Origin: Corynebacterium kroppenstedtii
GTDB lineage: Bacteria; Actinomycetota; Actinomycetes; Mycobacteriales; Mycobacteriaceae
Reading direction: 5' to 3'
DNA: 49,658 nucleotides
NCBI RefSeq assembly: GCF_003243515.1
Contig: NZ_QFRA01000011.1
Coordinates: 1-49,658, forward strand
Part shown: piece after piece, positions 42,305 to 49,658 of the stretch
Layout: every line of letters begins with the position of its first letter
Position numbering within the stretch: the stretch's first letter is position 1
Notes under the pieces: model-generated
The model's input: only the letters and a program-made list of their open reading frames with translations
The model's database searches: none
Told to the model about the DNA's origin: nothing
Program-made: the position numbers and the translations under genes

Positions 42305-44407
42305 GTGGCCAATCCCGCCACATATCGCCCGGCGGCAGGGACCATTCCCACCGAGCCGGGAGTATATACATTCCGGGATCCAGAAGACCGCGTGTTATAC
42401 GTCGGAAAAGCAAAGAATCTTCGAGCTCGGTTATCTAACTACTTCCAGGCACCCGAGCATCTTCACCCGCGAACGCGCCAAATGGTGTTTGCCGCGTCCC
42501 AAGTTCGGTGGACAGTGGTGGCGTCGGAAGATGAAGCTCTCAACCTCGAATACACCTGGATCAAGCGGTTTAACCCGCGATACAACGTGGTCTTCCGGGA
42601 CGACAAGAGCTACCCGATGTTCGCGGTGTCTCAGCGGGAGCGAATCCCCCGTGCCTGGGTCTACCGGGGACCACGCCGGAAAGGCGTGCGGTATTTCGGT
42701 CCGTTCCCCAAAGTATGGGCTGTCCGGGAATCCCTCGAATCACTCACTCAAGTTTTCCCTGTGAGGACCTGTTCAAAAGGCGTCTACCACCGTCACGAAC
42801 TCCTGGGGCGGCCATGTCTTCTGGGCTACATCGACAAGTGTTCTGCACCGTGCGTTGGGCGTATCTCTGAAGAAGATCACCGGAAGCTAATTACGGGCTT
42901 ATGCTCTGTTTTTGCAGGTAATTCGCGTGACATCATTAAGAGCCTGACGGCCGATATGGAAGCGGCAGCTACGGAACTCAATTTCGAGAAAGCTGCCCAT
43001 CTTCGCGACGACATCGAAGCGATAAAAGCTGTGTCGGAAAAGCAAGCCATTGTGCTCCCCGAGGACACAGATACCGATCTAATCGGAGTATCCGCAGATG
43101 AACTAGAAGCCGCTGTCCAGATTTTCACTGTTCGACGGGGGCGAATCCACGGCCAGCGTGCCTGGGTCGTGGAGCGCAGCGGTGATTCGGAGGATTCCAT
43201 TGGCGCGCTCATCCGTGAGTTTTTGCTGCAGTACTACAGTGATGAAGTCGAGCGTGCTCAGGAGACCGTAGAAGAGACGACAGCTGTTGAGGGTTCAAGG
43301 GTTCTCGACGACGTTCGCCAACCTGTACCGAGTGAGGTCCTTGTTATGGAGGAGTCCGAGGACATCACGCAGATCGGTGAGTATTTGTCGGGGCTGAAGG
43401 GTGCGCACGTTGACATTCGCGTTCCTCAACGTGGTGACAAACGAGCCCTCATGAACACCGTCGTTCGTAATGCTGCCGAGTCCCTCCACCAGCACAAACT
43501 GTGTCGAACCGGGGACCTCACAGCCCGTAGCGCTGCCATCGAAGCAATCCAAGAAAACTTGGGCATGGCAGAGCCGCCGCTTCGCATCGAGTGCACCGAC
43601 ATTTCCCACCTCCAGGGCACCGACGTCGTGGCTTCCCTGGTCGTTTTTGAGGATGGGGCCCCGAAGAAATCGGACTACCGCCGCTACAAGATTAAGGAAG
43701 CAGCAGGGGAGGGACATTCCGACGATGTTGCAAGTATTAAAGAAGTAGTTCGCAGACGATTTTTGCGGTACAAGAAAGGTTCCACAGAAGTTCCCGACGA
43801 CGGTGCGATGGCGGACAGTATCGCGGCTGAAGAAAGCAAGCTGGCTCCGTCTGAGGTGGCTGAGGTTGACACCAATGCTGACCTGGCCGATCCGTCGGCG
43901 GCGAAGCGTTTTGCGTATTCTCCCCAGCTCTTTGTTGTCGACGGTGGTGCCCCGCAGGTTAATGCTGCTCAAGAGGTGTTAGATGAGTTAGGAATCACCG
44001 ACGTCACCTTGTGCGGTCTTGCGAAACGACTCGAGGAAGTGTGGTTACCACACGAGGAATTTCCGGTGATTTTGCCGCGTCGTTCCCAGGGCTTGTACCT
44101 CTTCCAAAACATCCGTGATGAGGCACACCGCGTGGCAATTACGTACCAGCGGTCGCGACGGACGGGCCGGCTGCGCCAATCAGAACTGGATAACATCGCC
44201 GGACTGGGTGAAAAACGGAAGGCTGATTTATTAAAAACATTCGGCAGTGTGGCGCAAATTAAAAAAGCGAGTATTGATGATCTGACAACTGCTAATGGCA
44301 TCGGTCCGGCACTTGCTGCCCTGGTCTACGAGGGCCTCCACGGAAAGTCGGATCAGGATTCTGACGGGTCGACTAGTGCCTCGGAGGATCCCGCCCCGAA
44401 AAAATAG
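42305..44407 (+). CDS. uvrC: Excinuclease ABC subunit C
   Basis: Makes both incisions in nucleotide-excision repair with UvrB. The 700-residue protein has the GIY-YIG nuclease domain at the start (EPGVYTFRDPEDRVLYVGKAKNLRARLSNYF), a cysteine-containing RTCSKGVYHRHELLGRPCLLGYIDKCSAPCVG, the UvrB-binding UVR motif (ELNFEKAAHLRDDIEAIK), the RNase-H-like second nuclease with IECTDISHLQGTDVVASLVVFEDG and LFVVDGGAPQVNAA, and C-terminal helix-hairpin-helix repeats. GTG start with GGAGG in the end of the preceding gene. Confidence 0.97.
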   Translation: MANPATYRPAAGTIPTEPGVYTFRDPEDRVLYVGKAKNLRARLSNYFQAPEHLHPRTRQMVFAASQVRWTVVASEDEALNLEYTWIKRFNPRYNVVFRDDKSYPMFAVSQRERIPRAWVYRGPRRKGVRYFGPFPKVWAVRESLESLTQVFPVRTCSKGVYHRHELLGRPCLLGYIDKCSAPCVGRISEEDHRKLITGLCSVFAGNSRDIIKSLTADMEAAATELNFEKAAHLRDDIEAIKAVSEKQAIVLPEDTDTDLIGVSADELEAAVQIFTVRRGRIHGQRAWVVERSGDSEDSIGALIREFLLQYYSDEVERAQETVEETTAVEGSRVLDDVRQPVPSEVLVMEESEDITQIGEYLSGLKGAHVDIRVPQRGDKRALMNTVVRNAAESLHQHKLCRTGDLTARSAAIEAIQENLGMAEPPLRIECTDISHLQGTDVVASLVVFEDGAPKKSDYRRYKIKEAAGEGHSDDVASIKEVVRRRFLRYKKGSTEVPDDGAMADSIAAEESKLAPSEVAEVDTNADLADPSAAKRFAYSPQLFVVDGGAPQVNAAQEVLDELGITDVTLCGLAKRLEEVWLPHEEFPVILPRRSQGLYLFQNIRDEAHRVAITYQRSRRTGRLRQSELDNIAGLGEKRKADLLKTFGSVAQIKKASIDDLTTANGIGPALAALVYEGLHGKSDQDSDGSTSASEDPAPKK

Positions 44408-44427
44408 GAACCAAAACAAGTAAAGTA

Positions 44428-45387
44428 ATGAGTATGCCTGACTCTGCGCGTTCTTCGAGTACAGCTGCCACGGATATCACCCCAGCACACGGGATTTCTC
44501 CTGAGGACCAAAGCCCACACCATGTGGCCGAAAATTCGCTGGTCCTCATCACTGGCATGTCTGGGGGAGGCCGGCAATCCGCGGCGAACGTCCTAGAAGA
44601 AATGGGATGGTATGTTGCCGATAATTTGCCCCCGGAGCTCATCATGCGCATGGTTGAGCTCTCGTTCTCTCCCGACTCGCCGATCGAGCGCTTGGCGATC
44701 GTCACGGATGTGCGGTCGCGCGATTTTGCAGGGTCACTCGGAGACGTGCTGTCGTCGTTAGAAGAAGATGGCCGACGGCCGATCATCATGTTCTTAGACG
44801 CGGACGATGAGACGCTCATTAAGCGGTTCGATACAGTACGCCGCAAGCACCCCCTTCAGGGCACCGACACCCTCCACATGGGGATTGCGCGCGAGCGTGA
44901 AGTGCTGGAGGACATTCGTGATCAAGCCGACATAGTCATTGATACGACCAACTTTTCTGTCCATGACCTGCGTCGGGAAATTGAGCGTTGTTTTGATGCG
45001 CTCGACTCCAATGTTCAGCATGTCACTATTCAGTCGTTCGGTTTTAAGCACGGGATTCCTCGAGATGCCGATATCGTTCTCGACGTTCGTTTCCTCCCCA
45101 ATCCGTATTGGGTTCCTCATCTGCGGGAATTCCGGGGAACCGATCATGAAGTCGCTGATTATGTCCTCAGCCATGAAAATGTTGACCGTTTCATTAATTC
45201 CTTTGTCGATATGTTTAACGTTATGCAGGAAGGCTACAAACAAGAGGGGAAGAGCTTTACGACGGTGGCTATCGGATGCACCGGCGGCCACCACCGTAGT
45301 GTTGCCGTAGCCGAGGAGATTGCTCGACGCTTACGAGCTCACGGTGACGATGTCACCGTGACCCACCGCGACTTTGACCGTGACTAG
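44428..45387 (+). CDS. rapZ: RapZ-family nucleotide-binding protein
   Basis: A 319-residue protein of the YvcJ/RapZ family. The N-terminal P-loop region is ITGMSGGGRQSAANVLEEMGW, with Arg-Gln where most P-loops have Lys-Ser/Thr; I believe related actinobacterial proteins also carry Arg here. Next is YVADNLPPELI, and the C-terminal half has FGFKHGIPRDADIVLDVRFLPNPYW and VAIGCTGGHHRSVAVAEEIARRL. In E. coli RapZ guides decay of the GlmZ RNA; the role in actinobacteria is not established. It lies between uvrC and yvcK, the conserved uvrC-rapZ-yvcK-whiA cluster. Confidence 0.94.
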   Translation: MSMPDSARSSSTAATDITPAHGISPEDQSPHHVAENSLVLITGMSGGGRQSAANVLEEMGWYVADNLPPELIMRMVELSFSPDSPIERLAIVTDVRSRDFAGSLGDVLSSLEEDGRRPIIMFLDADDETLIKRFDTVRRKHPLQGTDTLHMGIAREREVLEDIRDQADIVIDTTNFSVHDLRREIERCFDALDSNVQHVTIQSFGFKHGIPRDADIVLDVRFLPNPYWVPHLREFRGTDHEVADYVLSHENVDRFINSFVDMFNVMQEGYKQEGKSFTTVAIGCTGGHHRSVAVAEEIARRLRAHGDDVTVTHRDFDRD

Positions 45388-45450
45388 GCAACTCTGGCAC
45401 TAGCCGTTGATGTCGTAAAATCGAGTAATCATTATTGGAATTGAGTTTGT

Positions 45451-46554
45451 ATGAATACTGCTTCTCCTCAAACATCGATGAGCGACGAACCCTTGACTCA
45501 CGCTAATAACGACAAGTCCTCTCACGACGACTCTTCTGCGGAAACCTCTCCGACGCAGCTATCTCATATCGTTCGGATGGCGTGTTTAGGTGGTGGACAC
45601 GGACTCTTCGCGACGCTCCGAGCAGCGCGTACCTTGTCCGATGATGTTTCGGCAATCGTCACTGTGGCAGATGACGGTGGGTCGTCAGGACGTCTGCGTA
45701 AAGAATTCAACTCAATCCCGCCGGGCGATTTGCGAATGGCGTTAGCCGCGTTAGCAGCCGATGATCCCGAGGGCCGCTTGTGGGAAAGCGTCCTCCAGCA
45801 CCGGTTTGGTGGACGCGGCGCTTTGGCCGGCCATGCGGTCGGAAACCTCATCATTCAAGGGCTGATTGACGTGATGGGGGATGAAGTTGAGGCATTAGCT
45901 GAGGTCGCGAAGCTCATGCGCATCCGTGGCCGTGTGCTTCCCATGAGTCCGGAGCCGCTGGATATTGAGGCTGAAGTGGCCGGACTGGAGGACGATCCTC
46001 GGGTGGTATCTCCGGTGCGCGGCCAGGTCGCCGTGGCTACAACACCGGGCCAGGTCCGACGCGTGAAGTTGATCCCCGATAACCCGCCGAGCAGCGCCGC
46101 TGTCATCGACGCGATCATGAACGCCGACGTGGTGACATTGGGCCCGGGATCTTGGTTTTCGTCCGTGGTTCCTCACATTTTGGTTCCCGACGTCGTGAAA
46201 GCGCTCCAGGAGACTCAAGCCCATAAGGTTGTCGTCGTTAATCTCGTTGCGGAGCCGGGGGAGACCCCGGGGTTCACCGTTGAGCGACACCTCCACATGC
46301 TTCAGCAGCACTGTCAGGATCTTTCGCTCGATACCGTGATTGTCGACGAGCATTCGGTGACGGGAACGCGAGAGCGCATGCACTTGAGCCGCGCTGCCGC
46401 GAATTTCGGCGCTGAGCTGACCATTGGCGATGTCCGCCATGATGATGAACAAGGTCGGTGGCTGAGCACCCATTCTCCGAGGAAATTGGCCCGCGTGCTG
46501 TCTGAGGTGTATTCGGCAGCTCAGGAACAAAAATCGGTAAGGAGAACCAAATAG
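45451..46554 (+). CDS. yvcK: YvcK/CofD-like gluconeogenesis and cell-envelope factor
   Basis: A 367-residue homologue of YvcK (CuvA in mycobacteria), which binds UDP-sugars and is needed for normal growth and shape. It begins with about 40 polar residues, then the Rossmann-like site CLGGGHGLFATLRAARTL, VTVADDGGSSGRLRKEFNSIPPGDLRMALAAL, FGGRGALAGHAVGNLIIQGL and NADVVTLGPGSWFSSVVPHILV. ATG start with a weak ribosome site. The next gene begins one base after its stop. Confidence 0.94.
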   Translation: MNTASPQTSMSDEPLTHANNDKSSHDDSSAETSPTQLSHIVRMACLGGGHGLFATLRAARTLSDDVSAIVTVADDGGSSGRLRKEFNSIPPGDLRMALAALAADDPEGRLWESVLQHRFGGRGALAGHAVGNLIIQGLIDVMGDEVEALAEVAKLMRIRGRVLPMSPEPLDIEAEVAGLEDDPRVVSPVRGQVAVATTPGQVRRVKLIPDNPPSSAAVIDAIMNADVVTLGPGSWFSSVVPHILVPDVVKALQETQAHKVVVVNLVAEPGETPGFTVERHLHMLQQHCQDLSLDTVIVDEHSVTGTRERMHLSRAAANFGAELTIGDVRHDDEQGRWLSTHSPRKLARVLSEVYSAAQEQKSVRRTK

Positions 46555-46555
46555 C

Positions 46556-47560
46556 GTGGGTTTAACAGCCGATATTAAAGCCGAAATCGCCGGTACCACG
46601 GTCACTGCGTCTAATGCTCGACGCTCCGAAGTCGGCGCGATGATCCGCTTCGCCGGCAAGCTTCGACTGGGCGACAACAACCCCGGTCGCTCGCCGGAGT
46701 CATTGGTGGTTTCGTTGGACGTCGATTCGTCCGACGTCGCAGAGCGGGCGCGTCAACACATTGTCGATCTCTACGACATTCACGCTGTTGTGTCGGACCG
46801 TACGCAGTCCTCCAAGAAGCCGGTGTTTGAGGTTGAGTGGAACCGTCGGGGCGAAGGGCTAGAAGTTGCGCGACGCCTTGGTCTTTTGGATCGGGCTGGC
46901 CGTCCTGTCCGGGGGCTTCCACCGCGAATTGTTCACGGAACAGCTGTCGATTGTGAAGCAGCGTGGCGGGGCGCGTTCTTGGTTCGGGGTTCGGTGACGG
47001 AGCCGGGTCGGTCGTCGGCACTCGAGGTGATCGCGCCGCAGACCGCGGCCGCGATCGGTTTGATTGGTTGTGCACGTCGACTAGGTATTGCCGCGAAGAA
47101 TCGTGAAGTCCGTGGGGCAGAGCGTGTTCAGGTCCGCGAGGGCGACGCTATCGGTGCTTTGTTAAGCCGTATGGGGGCTCATCGCACACGGATCGAATGG
47201 GACGAACAGCGCAAACGTCGTGAGGCCCATACATCGACGAATCGGTTGGCGAATTTCGACGACGCCAATTTACGACGTTCGGCCCGCGCTGCTGCCGCTG
47301 CAGCGGCCCGAGTTCAGCGCGCCACCGAGCTTCTGGGCGATGATATCCCGGAGCATCTTGCGGCTGCCGGGCGGTTGCGCACAGAGCATCGTCACTCGTC
47401 GCTTGAAGAACTCGGTGAACTGGCCGATCCTCCGATCAGCAAGGACGCCATTGCGGGGCGGATTCGACGTCTGCTGTCACTGGCAGACAGACGGGCGGCT
47501 GAATTGGGAGTTCCCGATACTTTTTCTGCCGTCACCAGTGACCTTTTTGATGAGGATTAG
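46556..47560 (+). CDS. whiA: Sporulation/cell-division transcription regulator WhiA
   Basis: A 334-residue DNA-binding protein combining a degenerate LAGLIDADG homing-endonuclease fold (GAMIRFAGKLRL, EVARRLGLLDRAGRPVRG, GAFLVRGSVTEPGRS) and a C-terminal helix-turn-helix (LADPPISKDAIAGRIRRLLSLADRRAAEL). In Streptomyces WhiA works with WhiB; in Corynebacterium a non-sporulating role in division is likely. GTG start with AAGGAG twelve bases before. It ends the uvrC-rapZ-yvcK-whiA cluster. Confidence 0.96.
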   Translation: MGLTADIKAEIAGTTVTASNARRSEVGAMIRFAGKLRLGDNNPGRSPESLVVSLDVDSSDVAERARQHIVDLYDIHAVVSDRTQSSKKPVFEVEWNRRGEGLEVARRLGLLDRAGRPVRGLPPRIVHGTAVDCEAAWRGAFLVRGSVTEPGRSSALEVIAPQTAAAIGLIGCARRLGIAAKNREVRGAERVQVREGDAIGALLSRMGAHRTRIEWDEQRKRREAHTSTNRLANFDDANLRRSARAAAAAAARVQRATELLGDDIPEHLAAAGRLRTEHRHSSLEELGELADPPISKDAIAGRIRRLLSLADRRAAELGVPDTFSAVTSDLFDED

Positions 47561-47726
47561 TCGCGTCACTGGCTCTTTTGTGCGGCTAGAGCTCCGTCAC
47601 TGAGCACCAAATGTGCGTTCATATCCGTTTCGTGGGATCAAATGTCCGGTTATACAAAAGTGTTGTTTGTCTCATTCTGCTCTGACTGCTGCATATATCT
47701 CAGTTCAGCTGTAAAGTAGTCAGTGC

Positions 47727-47768
47727 AAGGACGGAAAGGCTATACGAAGATCGCCTGATTACGTCCTT
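47727..47768 (+). promoter_or_regulatory. Structured leader element upstream of gap
   Basis: AAGGACG and CGTCCTT (7-bp arms) enclose an inner AGGC/GCCT pair, giving a two-tier stem-loop, and AGCT-ACAT-AGCT follows just before the AAGGAG site of gap. The arms are perfect. It lies in what should be the 5' untranslated region (a -10-like TAAAGT is at 47712-47717). No known riboswitch family is recognised. Confidence 0.4.
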
Positions 47769-47802
47769 AACCTAGACAGCTACATAGCTAAGGAGAATTA
47801 CC

Positions 47803-48807
<1,005 letters not shown>

Positions 48808-48831
48808 TCCTCCACTCGCCCGAGTGAACTA

Positions 48832-48876
48832 GCGGGCCGGGGGCTGTGCCACGGCACGCCGTCGGCCCGTCTTTTT
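48832..48876 (+). terminator. GC-rich terminator-like hairpin between gap and pgk
   Basis: GCGGGCCG and CGGCCCGT form an 8-bp outer stem (one G-T pair) around an inner GTGC-CACG-GCAC hairpin, followed by C and five T. It would reduce or end transcription after gap. Only about 30 bases of AT-rich DNA separate it from pgk, so partial read-through is plausible. Confidence 0.75.
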
Positions 48877-48906
48877 ATATATCAATAAAACTAACGAGGA
48901 GTTGTT

Positions 48907-49658
48907 ATGGCAGTAAAGAAACTCGCTGATTTGCTCAAGGAAGGTGTTGAGGGACGTCACGTCCTCGTACGCGCCGATCTCAATGTTCCACTCAAGGACA
49001 AGGTCATTACCGACCCCGGTCGCATCGACGCATCCCTCCCGACGATCAAGGCTCTTACCGAAGCGGGAGCGCGCGTGATCGTTGCGGCTCACTTAGGACG
49101 GCCGAAGTCACCGCAGGACACTCAATTCTCATTGGCACCTGTTGCTGAGGCCCTGTCTCAGCGCTTAGACCAGTACGTTGCACTGGCATCGGATGTTTCC
49201 GGCGAAGACGCCCACGAACGTGCCAACGGCCTCAATGATGGCGATGTCCTGCTCCTCGAAAACGTTCGCTTCGATCCTCGTGAGAAGAGCAAAGACGACG
49301 CTGAGCGTGAGGAACTGGCCTCTGAGCTCGCAGCCTTGACGGACGACAATGGCGCTTTCGTTTCTGACGGTTTCGGAGTTGTCCACCGTAAGCAAGCTTC
49401 CGTCTACGACGTCGCGAAGAAACTGCCGGCGTACGTCGGCTACCTCGTTGAGAAGGAGCTCGAGCAGCTCTCGAAGTGTACGGATGATCCTCAGCATCCT
49501 TACGCGGTCTGCCTCGGCGGATCGAAGGTTTCCGACAAGCTCGGAGTTATTAAAGCCCTCGCGCCGAAAGTGGACACCCTCATTATCGGTGGTGGGATGT
49601 GCTACACATTCCTCAAGGCTAAGGGCTACGGCGTCGGAGACTCCCTGCTCGAAGAGTC
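48907..49658 (+). CDS. pgk: Phosphoglycerate kinase, N-terminal part (runs off window)
   Basis: Transfers phosphate from 1,3-bisphosphoglycerate to ADP. The first 250 residues are present and include VLVRADLNVPLKDKVITDPGRIDASLPTI (signature), VIVAAHLGRPKSP, LLENVRFDPREKSKDD, FVSDGFGVVHRKQASV and CLGGSKVSDKLGVIKAL. In the last motif of the substrate region the usual DAFGxAHR reads DGFGVVHR, which I think is normal for corynebacteria. ATG start after GAGGAG. No stop is reached before the window ends. Confidence 0.97.
   Translation, partial: MAVKKLADLLKEGVEGRHVLVRADLNVPLKDKVITDPGRIDASLPTIKALTEAGARVIVAAHLGRPKSPQDTQFSLAPVAEALSQRLDQYVALASDVSGEDAHERANGLNDGDVLLLENVRFDPREKSKDDAEREELASELAALTDDNGAFVSDGFGVVHRKQASVYDVAKKLPAYVGYLVEKELEQLSKCTDDPQHPYAVCLGGSKVSDKLGVIKALAPKVDTLIIGGGMCYTFLKAKGYGVGDSLLEE

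Noticed and set aside
43295..43972. 225-codon open frame antisense to uvrC
   Set aside because: It lies fully within uvrC on the other strand, has no family resemblance and no ribosome-binding site that stands out.
45895..46680. 261-codon open frame antisense to yvcK and whiA
   Set aside because: It overlaps the ends of two certain genes and has no coherent domain.

Overview
The window is chromosomal DNA of an actinobacterium, most probably a Corynebacterium or a close relative. The evidence is the gene order alaS-ruvX-mltG-aroE-aroC-aroK-aroB-aroQ-pepQ-efp-nusB, then pyrR-pyrB-pyrC-carA-carB-pyrF-mihF-gmk-rpoZ-coaBC-metK-priA-def-fmt-rsmB-rpe-ribD-ribE-ribAB-ribH-uvrC-rapZ-yvcK-whiA-gap-pgk. 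Actinobacterial hallmarks agree with this: mIHF, the EF-P loop with PGKGPA, a PriA without helicase motifs, many GTG/TTG starts, type II dehydroquinase and a perfect McbR-type operator before metK. I cannot name the species from sequence alone.

Region 1 (1-4.28 kb) is the only accessory and decaying part. It has two leftward FecCD-type iron-siderophore ABC permease genes, one frameshifted in an A6 run and one cut by the window edge. A rightward siderophore-binding lipoprotein gene is divergent from them, with a DtxR-like operator between. It is followed by a leftward LppP/LprE-like lipoprotein gene interrupted by an in-frame TGA, with at least one, perhaps two, further degraded copies around it.

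Region 2 (4.28-16.4 kb) reads rightward: alanyl-tRNA synthetase, RuvX, MltG, shikimate-pathway genes (aroE, aroC, aroK, aroB, aroQ) with an orphan prepilin-peptidase-like gene among them, an M24B peptidase, EF-P and NusB, closed by a strong terminator. Two perfect DnaA boxes lie between aroE and the peptidase gene.

Region 3 (16.4-18.65 kb) holds a sparsely coding stretch and a leftward PAP2-superfamily membrane protein gene with its own terminator.

Region 4 (18.65-31.6 kb) is the UMP-biosynthesis operon. A PyrR-binding-loop-like hairpin overlaps the translation start region of pyrR. Next come mIHF, guanylate kinase, RNA polymerase omega, CoaBC and MetK.

Region 5 (31.6-49.66 kb) carries priA, def-fmt-rsmB, rpe with the riboflavin genes, a PH-domain membrane protein gene, uvrC-rapZ-yvcK-whiA, and the glycolytic genes gap and pgk (pgk runs off the end). 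Many neighbours overlap by 1-4 bp, which suggests translational coupling. I found no tRNA, rRNA, CRISPR array or insertion sequence. I do not see a clearly new multi-gene system. The best leads are regulatory elements and the decaying lipoprotein cluster.
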